A DNA stretch of 57,989 nucleotides from Spirochaetota bacterium (GCA_016934735.1 JAFGSG010000056.1:1-57989); one strand, 5' to 3'. Positions 44,386-53,058 are shown, counted from the first letter of the stretch. Numbers and translations are program-made. Notes: generated from the letters alone by a model not told the origin.

Positions 44386-45986
44386 GCAAGCGGCTTACCA
44401 AGTAAAGATTCCGTGTCTTCATCTTCAAGTAAATCTTCTTCCGTATGTGCTGGCTCCTCGAATTGCAAAGATATATCCTCCGCAAGTAATCCTTCCTGTT
44501 TAAACGCTTCTTCAAGTTCAGGATATTCCCTCTGGCGGATCAAAATTTCCGTTTTCTTGTCAATAAGGTCAACTCGTTCCTGCTCTGTTTCTTCGTATAT
44601 AGATTCAAATTCAATGTCAAAATCGTCTTCTTTCATGTTAAAAGAAGCAAATTCTTTATCATATCTAATTAGCGTATTTACAATGAATCTGAGTAAAGGC
44701 TCTATCTCTCCGATCTGATAGCGAGAGCTTATATTCTCATTCGTAGCATGAATTTGAAACGCTGCCTGTGAATAAGCGGATGTACCGCCGCTGAAGAAAT
44801 ATTCAGGTGATATTCCTGTTACTGACCCGACAAAATCTTTGAAAACCACTGCAATATCTGCCGTGCCGGGACTTATATTATTATTAAGAATATCAAGCGC
44901 CATACCGCGGGATTGTTCAATCGGAGTGCTGACTCCCATTGTTTGAGACAGTCTCTGTAACTGTGTTCTCATACGTGCCAGCATTGTATCTGTCTGAATG
45001 TCGCCTTCCATTTTTTCTATGATAACCTGGGAGCGGACAAGCAAAATCTTTAACACGTGAATATATAAATTCCATGCCTCGGCTGCTGTACGCAGTTTGG
45101 GTATTTGATTAAGTCCAATCCCGAATAACGGCTCATAGCCGGGACAAGTAAAAAATGCCGATACTCCATGCCTTAACTTTGCGCCCATACAATACAGATC
45201 ACCTACCCTCATCGGAGTATATGGCTGGGTCACCCCGCTATAAGATGATCCCATACCGTAAGCAAACTGAGTGTCATTGAACACATTAAATGTTACGGCA
45301 TCGCCTCTCTGGATAGGTACTACAAGCGAACCACGCGGAGACAGCACGCTATAAAATAATGCGTCCTTAATCACGGATTTAATTTTCTTTAAGTTGATTG
45401 CGTTTACAACAGCTTCATCAAATTTGTCATTAGGTGAGTTCACGGTAGGAAATTTTTTTAAAGCGATAGCTAAAGGCCTATCAACCATTTCCGAAAGTGT
45501 CGGCATTGACAAATATTCATAATAATTGATTCTGTACGGGGAATAATCCATATAAGTCATTAACATACTCGGATCGGTTGAAGTATTTATTTTAAGCGCG
45601 CCGTCGGAATAAACGGAATTAAAAACCGATGAAAACGCCTTATCTGCTTTTCTGCTTGCTTTGAACGGTTCAAATTTGATTTCATTCTCAGCCTTGACAA
45701 TTTCCGTTATACACGTCTTATCAACTTTTGCATGTTTTACTCTGTCGTCTTCTCTCGCTGCATACGCGAATAACAGAGAATTTTGATTCATATTATTTGT
45801 CTCGTTATTGCGTATTTCCGCTAATTCCTGCATTGCAGAATTTATTATCCCATCAATGTTATGTACGGAAAAAGCGTTTTGAATTTCAGCGACTAATTTC
45901 TTGTTTCCGATAACTTCGTTTTCAGGGAGTAAATATAACTTCTCTACGGAATCCACGAGAATAGAAAGTTGCTTATAAGGGTTCAT
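44382..45986 (-). CDS. Portal protein (DUF1073-type)
   Basis: 534 residues, the normal size, forming the DNA entry ring. DUF1073-type features such as SPRGSLVVPIQRGD, a central EAWNLYIHVLKILLVRSQ helix, SPGTADIAVVFKDF and GISPEYFFSGG are seen, and the C-terminus is acidic. It follows the sugar-modifying cassette and a small gene rather than the terminase directly, which is unusual. Confidence 0.8.
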   Translation of the reverse strand: MNPYKQLSILVDSVEKLYLLPENEVIGNKKLVAEIQNAFSVHNIDGIINSAMQELAEIRNNETNNMNQNSLLFAYAAREDDRVKHAKVDKTCITEIVKAENEIKFEPFKASRKADKAFSSVFNSVYSDGALKINTSTDPSMLMTYMDYSPYRINYYEYLSMPTLSEMVDRPLAIALKKFPTVNSPNDKFDEAVVNAINLKKIKSVIKDALFYSVLSPRGSLVVPIQRGDAVTFNVFNDTQFAYGMGSSYSGVTQPYTPMRVGDLYCMGAKLRHGVSAFFTCPGYEPLFGIGLNQIPKLRTAAEAWNLYIHVLKILLVRSQVIIEKMEGDIQTDTMLARMRTQLQRLSQTMGVSTPIEQSRGMALDILNNNISPGTADIAVVFKDFVGSVTGISPEYFFSGGTSAYSQAAFQIHATNENISSRYQIGEIEPLLRFIVNTLIRYDKEFASFNMKEDDFDIEFESIYEETEQERVDLIDKKTEILIRQREYPELEEAFKQEGLLAEDISLQFEEPAHTEEDLLEDEDTESLLGKPLA

Positions 45987-45987
45987 A

Positions 45988-46392
45988 TTATACCTCTACT
46001 ATTTCATAACTTAAATTTTTAATCATCAATCCCTTTTCAAATAAAGGCTTATTAAAGCCTTTGTATGCAATCGTAGCCGGTGCGTTTTCTCTTAACTCCG
46101 TCTCACCTTGAATAATACGTTTTGCTTCTGCTATGGAACTAACTCCTATCTTTCGCATTAATTCTGCTTCTGCTTTTTTATGATCGGATTCAATAGGATT
46201 ATTTTTAATATTTTCAAAATACGCTGCAAGGGCATCCTTGAATTCTGTACTGCTAAGATATTTTTCCGCTGCTATTCTAAGTACAGGCCGGGGCGGGATA
46301 GTTTCTGTACCGTAATGATTATTAACCATTACATCAGACAGACTTTCTCCGTTTTCATATTTTGCAGCTTTAACGCCTAAATGGACTTGCAT
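45988..46392 (-). CDS. Phage head/tail morphogenesis protein (HK97 gp10-like candidate)
   Basis: 134 residues containing GTETIPPRPVLRIAAEKYL, close to the IPPRPFLR-type motif of gp10-like tail-completion proteins. Its location upstream of the portal is atypical for that role, so I only suggest the family. The end is beta-rich (KNLSYEIVEV). Confidence 0.55.
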   Translation of the reverse strand: MQVHLGVKAAKYENGESLSDVMVNNHYGTETIPPRPVLRIAAEKYLSSTEFKDALAAYFENIKNNPIESDHKKAEAELMRKIGVSSIAEAKRIIQGETELRENAPATIAYKGFNKPLFEKGLMIKNLSYEIVEV

Positions 46393-46405
46393 TATTTACC
46401 TCACC

Positions 46406-47140
46406 CTATTTATATTCAGTGCCATAAAAAAAGTCAAGCGCTTTTGGCGGATACCAACTACTTCTATGATTATACCAAGCCTTATTGACCGAGCGTATAA
46501 ATATTTTCTTTTCCGGGAATGATACCTTATCAATAGCTGCCAGTACAGAAGCAGCAGAATCTATTCCGATAAATTCACGGCAACCTAAAGTCAATCCAAC
46601 ATATTCCTCAAAAGTCGTCTTACCTTCCCCAAGCTCGGATATAATCAAATTATTTATTTTTGCGTATTCTTTCACCCGGTCGATCTCCGATTGTGTAAAA
46701 CTTCTGTTAGATATTCTCCAATCCCCGGATGTTGTTATAAAATCACACACAAGATCACATTTAATCCGGGGGAATGCAAATCCTGATCCATTCCACGGTC
46801 TTTGTCCTGCCCTTATCTCGCCGAATATTTTAATAATGCTCATATCCACAATTTTACCGGAAGGATATGTAACGCCTTTTGTTTTACATACTTTAATAAG
46901 TTCAGAAAGTGAATGTATGCAGTATTTACTTGGTGCAAATTTAGCTATTTGCTCTCGTGTGAGAATATCAGTAACCGGATATTTATTCCATAGATAATGA
47001 TATTTCAATGCTTGCTTGATAAATTTTGACGCAGGAGTTGCAAGATATATTTCCCTGACAGAAAATTTTTCCGCATCTGACATGCGCGCCTCAACTGCAA
47101 AAATATCACCGAGTCCGCCCGTAAAAAGAATTTTATTCAT
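46406..47140 (-). CDS. Glycosyltransferase, GT-B fold, GT9-like
   Basis: 244 residues. The N-terminal FTGGLGDIFAVEA resembles the GLGD nucleotide-sugar/heptosyltransferase motif, and LGCREFIGIDSAASVLAA matches the C-terminal acceptor/donor loop of GT9-type enzymes. The protein is shorter than full GT9 enzymes (about 320-350), so the middle may be reduced. It probably transfers a sugar to a phage or host surface acceptor. It is part of a three-gene cassette between terminase and portal. Confidence 0.65.
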   Translation of the reverse strand: MNKILFTGGLGDIFAVEARMSDAEKFSVREIYLATPASKFIKQALKYHYLWNKYPVTDILTREQIAKFAPSKYCIHSLSELIKVCKTKGVTYPSGKIVDMSIIKIFGEIRAGQRPWNGSGFAFPRIKCDLVCDFITTSGDWRISNRSFTQSEIDRVKEYAKINNLIISELGEGKTTFEEYVGLTLGCREFIGIDSAASVLAAIDKVSFPEKKIFIRSVNKAWYNHRSSWYPPKALDFFYGTEYK

Positions 47141-47783
47141 ATTTTTTAAACACTGCCGTTAGTATATTATTTTCCCAGGGAGCTTTCCTGATCTTATCTT
47201 CCGCATGACAAGCAAAGTAAAAATTAAACCTCTCTCTTCTGAAACGAAAATATAATGCGATTGGTGTATAATAATGTAAATGTTCTTTTGGTCGATAATG
47301 CCGCCAGTTTCCTAATCTTTGATCTTTTTTTGGAGTGTCAAAATCAGGAACAGATAATACGATCAACTTTGCATTTTCGGCAATTTTAAAAAATTCAATT
47401 TGCTGTTCATCGGTAAGATGTTCAAAAGAATCCCATGCGGTTATTATGTCAGGCTGGAAGCCTTCTGGTGGTCGCAGATCAGCGGTAAAATCATTTATAT
47501 CATAGCCATAAGCAACGTATCCGGCCTGTCTTGCGGCTTTTACAAAGGAGCCTGATCCGCAACCGTAATCAAGTATAGTTCCTTTTTCTGAAATAAAAGA
47601 TAATCGAATTTTATTTATTGCTGCTTCAGGATAGGCAAGATATTTCTTTTCGTAATTTTCATCGTATTGTATAGACGTTTGCAATGACGGCCTGCCGTAT
47701 CCGCAATTTTTACAGATAGTCATATCTTCTAACTCAAGATTGATTGTAGATGTTTCATTCGATCCGCAATTCAGACACTTCAT
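47133..47783 (-). CDS. Zinc-ribbon SAM-dependent methyltransferase
   Basis: 216 residues using ATG 47783 (AGGA box seven bases upstream). An N-terminal zinc ribbon with Cys3/Cys6 and Cys24/Cys27 is followed by SAM-binding motif I (ILDYGCGSGSF, about 70-80) and AWDSFEHL. This build resembles sugar and nucleoside methyltransferases of polysaccharide loci. It lies between two glycosyltransferase genes, with coupling overlaps on both sides, so a methylated sugar product is plausible. Confidence 0.75.
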   Translation of the reverse strand: MKCLNCGSNETSTINLELEDMTICKNCGYGRPSLQTSIQYDENYEKKYLAYPEAAINKIRLSFISEKGTILDYGCGSGSFVKAARQAGYVAYGYDINDFTADLRPPEGFQPDIITAWDSFEHLTDEQQIEFFKIAENAKLIVLSVPDFDTPKKDQRLGNWRHYRPKEHLHYYTPIALYFRFRRERFNFYFACHAEDKIRKAPWENNILTAVFKKYE

Positions 47784-48484
47784 AATATTTCCTGCCCCGG
47801 CCATACAACGCCGTCAATGTGCTTTCTATGTTGTTCTTCTGTTTCTTTAGCAGCCGAAAGAAATAATGTCGGAATTCTGAATAATCCGGCAAGCGTTGTA
47901 ATAGCTCCTATTTGCGATATAACCATTTTCGCATTTTTAATTAGCAGACATAATTCTGAAAACGATGTCTTATTTCTCATGTCGATAACATTTTGTATGT
48001 CCGGTAAATCCGGATAAATATCATGCTGTCCGACAAGTATAACTCTTCCTTTCAAAGAAAAAATCAAGTCGTATGTTCTCTTAATATCAGGCGTGCATTC
48101 AAACATATATTTTTTATGCTGATGTCGTTTAGCTGCGTGGGGAGGTGCGAATATAATAAAATTATCTTCTATTTTCAATTTATAATTATAAAATTGATTA
48201 TATCGTTCCCTGACTTTATCAACATATAATTCATAATCATCACCCTGAAAATATATGTCACGGTATCGCTCTTTTCCATACCGGGTATATCTTAACTGCT
48301 GAAAATCTTTTTTAGATATCGGCAATCTTCCGTTGTATTCAACTGGTACAGTATTAATATTATTAAACGGTTCGAGTGCATAACCGTGATTAGTTGCAAC
48401 TATTACATCCGGATTTAATTTCTCAATATAAGGCAACAGATTGATTAAGTCGCCCAGTCCGCTCTGAGGTTGTATGTTCATCAT
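47780..48484 (-). CDS. Glycosyltransferase, GT-B fold, GT9-like (second)
   Basis: 234 residues with N-terminal SGLGDLINLLPYIEKLNPDVIV and the C-terminal VISQIGAITTLAGLFRIPTLFL motif of GT9-like enzymes. It overlaps terL by four bases and the methyltransferase gene downstream. Its start ATG ATG follows an AGAGGAA box. It is probably a sugar transferase acting with its two neighbours. It is also rather short for the family. Confidence 0.65.
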   Translation of the reverse strand: MMNIQPQSGLGDLINLLPYIEKLNPDVIVATNHGYALEPFNNINTVPVEYNGRLPISKKDFQQLRYTRYGKERYRDIYFQGDDYELYVDKVRERYNQFYNYKLKIEDNFIIFAPPHAAKRHQHKKYMFECTPDIKRTYDLIFSLKGRVILVGQHDIYPDLPDIQNVIDMRNKTSFSELCLLIKNAKMVISQIGAITTLAGLFRIPTLFLSAAKETEEQHRKHIDGVVWPGQEIL

Positions 48485-49842
48485 TTCCTCTGGCTTAAAA
48501 TGTGAATTGCTTCTGCATATTCTGCGACTATTGGAGACGATGCAAGATGTTCAATAGCCCCTGCAAGACTATCTGGTTCATCGTCGTGAGGTGCACCTTT
48601 ATAATACCGTGATACGCCCAAACTGAATTCCTGTTGTGTGCCGTTAAGAATAAGCATATCCGGTTTATTGGCTATAACAGTCGCGGCAATTCTTTCATGT
48701 TTATTTCTAAATTGTCTTTTTATCGTCCAGTGATTCTTGATCTGATATTGCGCTTCATCTGCTCTGAATGCATCAATGAAAAATATGCTTGTTTCTGCCA
48801 GTTGAGATTCAATCACCGTTTCAATCGGAGTAAATCTTTGTATAAAAGTTAAAATTTCAATTCTTGTCGCTCGATCTGATATTGACTTTGGCAAAGTAAT
48901 ACCAGTAAATAATAATTTGCCGTGTCTATTTACTCCTACAACTGCAACTGCTGTTTTATCTGTATCTGTTTTATCCGAGAAACTGGGATCAATAAAACCT
49001 ACGCAATATTGACAGTCCCAATTGTCGGCAATGTTAAATGCTCCGATTGTATCGTTATCCTGAACATGCCTGAGCTCGTAATTACAGCACCATTCTGCAT
49101 AAGGTAATCTATCTTTCCTTGCATATATTTCCTGTAATTCTTTTTCCGGAAGATCAACTGTTCCGATTGGAAATTTACGTCCTTGAAAATGTTTTTCCGG
49201 TATCTTTGAAAAGACCCCTTCTTCGTGCCAGGGCGTACCTGATAGTCTTCTACATCCTAACGGTTCAATAAGATTTTCAGTCTCGTTAAAATATGCTAAA
49301 GTCCAGTTTCTTTCGGCATTACTATATCTATCTTCGATAGTCTCAATATCGTCCATCCAGATATAATCAAAATGCGAACCGACAATCGAAGACCCTACAC
49401 CTGCCGCAGTAATTGACGGTTCAGGAGTTACTGATTTTTTAAATGCAAGAGTCGTACGCTCTGAAGACCAGTCTTTTGTTTTAACATCCAAAATATTCCA
49501 TCGTGAATACAGATATAATCGAACTATATCATTGGTAAGAATATGCTTTTGAATCGATTTAAGGACTGCCGAAGATAACAACATATTTTTACGCACAATC
49601 AATAATCGCATATCGGGGTTGCACATAAATAATAAAACCATGGCTATTATGCCGCAAGTTGTTTTATAGCTATTTCTATGTGCCATTAACAGATCGAATA
49701 TTCCATATTTAAGAAATATTTTTATCCATTCATTATGTGTAAAAGTTAGTTTAGTATAACCTAACAAATGTCCGAATTTATACGGCTCATTTAACCAATC
49801 ATCAAGAGCAGCAACATAATCAATTCTTTGATTTAATGCCAT
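48481..49842 (-). CDS. terL: Terminase large subunit
   Basis: 453 residues; the ATP-driven DNA packaging motor. The Walker A-like motif is HRNSYKTT (Lys60), lacking the usual GxGKS glycines. Walker B is IWMDDIE (about 161-167), and the C-terminal nuclease begins with GFIDPSFSDKT (Asp285), then DEPDSLAGAIEH. Length and order are right. The small subunit gene overlaps its start by 23 bases. Confidence 0.9.
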   Translation of the reverse strand: MALNQRIDYVAALDDWLNEPYKFGHLLGYTKLTFTHNEWIKIFLKYGIFDLLMAHRNSYKTTCGIIAMVLLFMCNPDMRLLIVRKNMLLSSAVLKSIQKHILTNDIVRLYLYSRWNILDVKTKDWSSERTTLAFKKSVTPEPSITAAGVGSSIVGSHFDYIWMDDIETIEDRYSNAERNWTLAYFNETENLIEPLGCRRLSGTPWHEEGVFSKIPEKHFQGRKFPIGTVDLPEKELQEIYARKDRLPYAEWCCNYELRHVQDNDTIGAFNIADNWDCQYCVGFIDPSFSDKTDTDKTAVAVVGVNRHGKLLFTGITLPKSISDRATRIEILTFIQRFTPIETVIESQLAETSIFFIDAFRADEAQYQIKNHWTIKRQFRNKHERIAATVIANKPDMLILNGTQQEFSLGVSRYYKGAPHDDEPDSLAGAIEHLASSPIVAEYAEAIHILSQRK

Positions 49843-50179
49843 GTTTTATTAATACAGATTCAACTGCTGGATCATTATTATCTATATCCAAAGATGCTAC
49901 TTTAAGCATGCTGCCCTCTGTTGCCTCCCTCATCTCACGCAATAAAGATACTGTTGCGGAATCGCCTCTTGATAAGACTTTATCTGTAATATCAGTAATT
50001 GATTTGCCTTTAGTTTTAACATTATATCGTTTTGCAAGAATTTCTTTATATATTTCAGACAATAGTTTTCTTTCTTTTCTTGCTTTCCCTGATTTAATAC
50101 CACCGTTTCTGCCTCGCTCTCTTGCTTCTTCCTTGGTTTTAACAGGGATTAAATTATCTATTTTTCCTCTTTTGGACAT
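49820..50179 (-). CDS. terS: Terminase small subunit
   Basis: 119 residues starting with a basic region (EARERGRNGGIKSGKARKERK, about 18-38) typical of one terminase small-subunit group, followed by helical parts. It recognises phage DNA for packaging. It is the first gene of the packaging operon, downstream of the shared-box promoter. Confidence 0.8.
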   Translation of the reverse strand: MSKRGKIDNLIPVKTKEEARERGRNGGIKSGKARKERKLLSEIYKEILAKRYNVKTKGKSITDITDKVLSRGDSATVSLLREMREATEGSMLKVASLDIDNNDPAVESVLIKHGIKSKN

Positions 50180-50216
50180 TTTATCTTGTTAAACTCTCGT
50201 TTTCCATTTCTGCTAT

Positions 50217-50245
50217 ATAATAGTATTATGTCTCTTTAAAATCAA
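50217..50245 (-). promoter_or_regulatory. Promoter of the packaging operon with conserved 17-bp box (copy 1)
   Basis: On the - strand TTGATT (50240-50245), a 17-base spacer and TATTAT (50217-50222) form a good promoter. The spacer carries TTTAAAGAGACATAATA (50224-50240), identical over 17 bases to the element at 43620-43636. It probably controls the terminase operon. Confidence 0.6.
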
Positions 50246-50427
50246 GCTGTTTTCCGCATTTTTTTCTTTTTCCTCGGATTGCGGTAATATCCGTGATCCT
50301 CGACAAATCCGAGTATCGAGTACATTTTAGCCTCAAGACTTTTGTTGATCCGGTAAAGCTCTTCACCCGTAAATCTTTCTTGACCTGAGTGTCTTTTCGC
50401 ACTTTTTACAGTAGATATTGCCGCCAT
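50242..50427 (-). CDS. Small basic hypothetical protein
   Basis: 61 residues with a very basic C-terminus (RNPRKKKKMRKT). It overlaps the preceding gene by 65 bases in a different frame, but a GGTG box precedes its start. It may be DNA-binding. Unknown function. Confidence 0.45.
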   Translation of the reverse strand: MAAISTVKSAKRHSGQERFTGEELYRINKSLEAKMYSILGFVEDHGYYRNPRKKKKMRKTA

Positions 50428-50596
50428 GTTTCACCGTCTGTTTTGTGTTGAAAAAATTTTTGCACTTTATACATTTTCTTTTACCGGGTACTTTCTGATT
50501 TACAACAGTGTTACGTTTAATCATTAAATCAGATAGTGGTTTCCAGAGCATGTCTGATAATTTCTGATTAGCCTCGTATATCTGTTCCTGTGTCAT
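50363..50596 (-). CDS. Small zinc-ribbon protein
   Basis: 77 residues with a four-cysteine zinc ribbon (CIKC about 41-44, CKKC about 65-68). It starts in an ATGA overlap with the gene before it. Such proteins may be transcription factors or DNA/RNA-binding adaptors in phages. Confidence 0.65.
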   Translation of the reverse strand: MTQEQIYEANQKLSDMLWKPLSDLMIKRNTVVNQKVPGKRKCIKCKNFFNTKQTVKHGGNIYCKKCEKTLRSRKIYG

Positions 50597-50757
50597 TTAT
50601 CTTCCTGCCATGATTTATTGATATATTCTTCCCATTCTTTTTTAGTGTATTCTTTGTTCTTGTATAAATGCCAGCCGCAGGCTTTACAGTAATAATGCGG
50701 CTCAGTTCCTAAATATGGAGATATATTCTGTTTGCCTTTATGTTTGCAAAGTTTCAT
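50593..50757 (-). CDS. Small zinc-binding protein
   Basis: 54 codons (MKLCKHKGKQN..YYCKACGWHLY). C-x2-H and C-x2-C pairs make a zinc finger likely. It ends in an ATGA overlap with the next gene. Confidence 0.6.
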   Translation of the reverse strand: MKLCKHKGKQNISPYLGTEPHYYCKACGWHLYKNKEYTKKEWEEYINKSWQEDK

Positions 50758-50776
50758 TTAAAATAGTTTCCCCTGT

Positions 50777-50941
50777 TTATTCACAAATCGTTATACTTTC
50801 CATACTAATACAGTATGATTTTTTATCATTGCAATATACTTGCTCTTTCAAATCAATTAGTTTAGGTTTGTGAAAATTAAAATGCGGGCAATTCTTGTAT
50901 TTACATATTTTATTCAATGCATAATTACATATTACTTTCAC
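50777..50941 (-). CDS. Cys-rich small protein (GTG start)
   Basis: 54 codons starting at GTG 50941, with a strong GGGGAG box nine bases upstream. It contains NKICKYKNCPHF and YCNDKKSYC, a Cys/His pattern common in small phage proteins. Function unknown. Confidence 0.55.
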   Translation of the reverse strand: MKVICNYALNKICKYKNCPHFNFHKPKLIDLKEQVYCNDKKSYCISMESITICE

Positions 50942-50945
50942 TTTA

Positions 50946-51149
50946 TTACTCTCCCCAAATAATCTCCGGCAGCCCTGTCCAGAAGCATGCCGCCAAAATT
51001 AATGATATTGTAAAACTTATCGTAAGCGTAAGAACTAAGTCATACAGCCACAAATTACAGCGTTCTAACTGCTTCCACTTCTCAGTAAACTTATGCCAGC
51101 GGATTACTAATTGATAGTGTAAGTTGATATATTCGTAGTGAATGTTCAT
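50946..51149 (-). CDS. Small membrane protein
   Basis: 67 residues with one transmembrane helix near 38-58 (YDLVLTLTISFTISLILAA). An AGGAG box precedes the ATG. Function unknown. Confidence 0.55.
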   Translation of the reverse strand: MNIHYEYINLHYQLVIRWHKFTEKWKQLERCNLWLYDLVLTLTISFTISLILAACFWTGLPEIIWGE

Positions 51150-51168
51150 ATATCATTCTCCTGACAAA

Positions 51169-51348
51169 TTATAATATATAATCATTTATTGGATGTATAA
51201 TTTTAGCAATTTCCCACGCTAAATTTGGCATTGTTCTGTATTCACCTTGATTTATCCGAAAAACGATCAGAATAAAAAGTATGATACGGCTATAATATAT
51301 TTTTGTGTATGTGGTTACATACATACATAATTTTTTTGTTTTATACAT
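51169..51348 (-). CDS. Small membrane-associated protein
   Basis: 59 codons, with a hydrophobic segment (RIILFILIVF) and a TGAAT-type amphipathic tail. The leader (AGGAGAATGAT) is nearly the same as that of the next downstream small gene. Function unknown. Confidence 0.5.
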   Translation of the reverse strand: MYKTKKLCMYVTTYTKIYYSRIILFILIVFRINQGEYRTMPNLAWEIAKIIHPINDYIL

Positions 51349-51374
51349 ATCATTCTCCTGATTAGGGAATATGG

Positions 51375-51638
51375 TTAAAATGTTTTAAACTGCAAACTCT
51401 TCCCGGCTAAATGTCTCAATCTAAAACCTGCTTTTTCCCCGGCTTCAATAAATTCAATTTCATTGTAAGTAGGAATAGGCCGATTTAGATGACAAACCGA
51501 ACAAACATAAATAATATTAAACGGCATATTTATTATTTTCCTCGAATAAAGTTTTCTATTTACTTTACTATTTGAAAATTTATGATGTTTATGCTCTGCC
51601 GGTGCGCCACATAATTCACAAGGTCTATTGATTTTCAT
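51375..51638 (-). CDS. HNH-like zinc-binding protein
   Basis: 87 residues with CELC (Cys7/Cys10), HKHH (about 16-19), and CSVCH (Cys46, Cys49, His50), a zinc-finger/HNH-nuclease-like arrangement. HNH endonucleases help packaging in some phages, but this protein is far from the terminase and lacks a clear catalytic Asn. Function uncertain. Confidence 0.6.
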   Translation of the reverse strand: MKINRPCELCGAPAEHKHHKFSNSKVNRKLYSRKIINMPFNIIYVCSVCHLNRPIPTYNEIEFIEAGEKAGFRLRHLAGKSLQFKTF

Positions 51639-51988
51639 ATTTCCTTTACTAAAATTTTATATTTATTAAACATGAGTTTTTGTTTAATTTTAAAAAGTGA
51701 ATAAGCTGTTCCTTTCCGCATTCCTTTCACATCTTCAATTACAGTTTCATTATTCCATTTATACCTAAAATCAGCGATGTATTTAACTGCCTTAAAATAT
51801 TGACAGGCCGGCAGAAGTTCATATTCAATTTGACGTTCAAGGTCTTTTATAATGCCTTGCTTTTCATTATTCTGTAAGAATAAATAACGCTCAAATTCTT
51901 TCTTCGAATGAAACACCATGCCTTTATATTCAACTTTCCGGGCATTGAATTTATTTGCTCTTTTGATCTTAACGCTTGGATTTTTCAT
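51635..51988 (-). CDS. DUF1064-like phage nuclease candidate
   Basis: 117 residues from ATG 51988 (a longer start at 52081 is possible). FNARKVEYKGMVFHSKKEFERYLFLQ and IADFRYKWNNETVIEDVKGMRKG show the Glu/Asp-x(n)-Lys pattern of the DUF1064 group, probably a restriction-endonuclease-like nuclease in phage recombination or replication. It overlaps its neighbour. Confidence 0.7.
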   Translation of the reverse strand: MKNPSVKIKRANKFNARKVEYKGMVFHSKKEFERYLFLQNNEKQGIIKDLERQIEYELLPACQYFKAVKYIADFRYKWNNETVIEDVKGMRKGTAYSLFKIKQKLMFNKYKILVKEI

Positions 51989-52178
51989 TATTTGTTGTGT
52001 CTGGCTGTTCCTTGGCGTATAATTTTCTACATGTGATTGTATTATAAACTTTTGCACAATCAATTGATCCTTGAGCTTCACATCCGGGACGTACAGATTT
52101 AATTTTAGGATTTGGATCGAGCAAACTTATTCTCCATACGCATAACTTACAATTTGGCGTTTCTTTTTTCTTAAACAT
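51969..52178 (-). CDS. Cys-rich small protein
   Basis: 69 residues with six cysteines (CKLC.., GCEAQGSIDCAKVYNTITC). A strong AGGAGG box precedes it. Probably metal-binding. Unknown function. Confidence 0.55.
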   Translation of the reverse strand: MFKKKETPNCKLCVWRISLLDPNPKIKSVRPGCEAQGSIDCAKVYNTITCRKLYAKEQPDTTNNEKSKR

Positions 52179-52192
52179 ATCTTTAATCCTCC

Positions 52193-52462
52193 TTAATTTT
52201 TCATTTTTATGTTATTTATCATACAATCAAATTTTATTACCCCTTTTAATCGTTCTCTTAATGTTAATTTAACTTTAAGCACATTACTTTCTTCCATTGG
52301 CACAATATAAAAATCCAAACGATGAATATTATTTTTGGATTTATTTTTTAAATTCAAAGCTGCAATTTGTTCTGCTCTTGTTAATGATATTGTTTCTATA
52401 ATTTCATGATTCCAATATGAAGCGTCTACAAACCATTCATGATAAACAACAATATATTTCAT
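52193..52462 (-). CDS. Small hypothetical protein
   Basis: 89 residues with conserved-looking aromatic start (KYIVVYHEWFVDASYWN) and a basic C-terminus. AGGAGG box present. No family recognised. Confidence 0.5.
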   Translation of the reverse strand: MKYIVVYHEWFVDASYWNHEIIETISLTRAEQIAALNLKNKSKNNIHRLDFYIVPMEESNVLKVKLTLRERLKGVIKFDCMINNIKMKN

Positions 52463-52484
52463 TTATTTAATCCTCCTTAATTAT

Positions 52485-52604
52485 TTAATATCTTCCCTTG
52501 CAAATTCCCATGCTAATGAAATTATGATAACAAGTTATTTCCGGTCTGTGATATAAGTATAGTGCTTGTTCTAATCGTTTAAAAAAAATTATTATTGGTT
52601 GCAT
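52485..52604 (-). CDS. Very small frame, uncertain
   Basis: 39 codons (MQPIIIFFKRLEQALYLYH..). It lies in the small gap between two genes and has only a weak ribosome-binding site. It could be non-coding. Confidence 0.3.
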   Translation of the reverse strand: MQPIIIFFKRLEQALYLYHRPEITCYHNFISMGICKGRY

Positions 52605-52609
52605 ACTTC

Positions 52610-52831
52610 TTACTCTTTTTGTGATAAGTCAACATTGAATATTGATTCAACTACATCTATAATACTATCTGTATACCCTATAATGCCATTCCAGTTTAGA
52701 TAATGATTTAATAACTGATAATTTGTTTTCCTGTTTATTTCCTCATCTGTAAATTCATTTCTATCAACTGGCACATTTTTGCGAATATCTTTTAAAATAT
52801 AATTTGGTATTCTTTCCGTAGGTTTACTCAT
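52610..52831 (-). CDS. Small hypothetical protein
   Basis: 73 residues, acidic and aromatic (SKPTERIPNYILKDIRKNVPV). An AAGGAG box lies in front. Function unknown. Confidence 0.5.
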   Translation of the reverse strand: MSKPTERIPNYILKDIRKNVPVDRNEFTDEEINRKTNYQLLNHYLNWNGIIGYTDSIIDVVESIFNVDLSQKE

Positions 52832-52872
52832 CTTCTTACTCCTTAATTATTTTAAATTTTTGCCTGTCTCAA

Positions 52873-53052
52873 TTATATATGCTTTTTTATCAGTAGTTTA
52901 TTATTCTCTTCTTTTAATTTTTTTATTTCTTCTATCGCTGCTATGTCTCTTTCTTTTTCTATTTGTTGTATGATATCAAATATATATTTAGAATCATCTA
53001 ATTTAAAATCATGTAACAAATCATCAATTTTTTTTATATCTATATCTGTCAT
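52873..53052 (-). CDS. Small coiled-coil protein
   Basis: 59 codons (MTDIDIKKIDDLLHDFKL.., later IEKERDIAAIEEIKKLKEENNKLL). A continuous heptad-like helix makes a coiled coil likely. It starts six bases after the tiny zinc-ribbon frame. Function unknown. Confidence 0.5.
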   Translation of the reverse strand: MTDIDIKKIDDLLHDFKLDDSKYIFDIIQQIEKERDIAAIEEIKKLKEENNKLLIKKHI

Positions 53053-53058
53053 TTTTAT

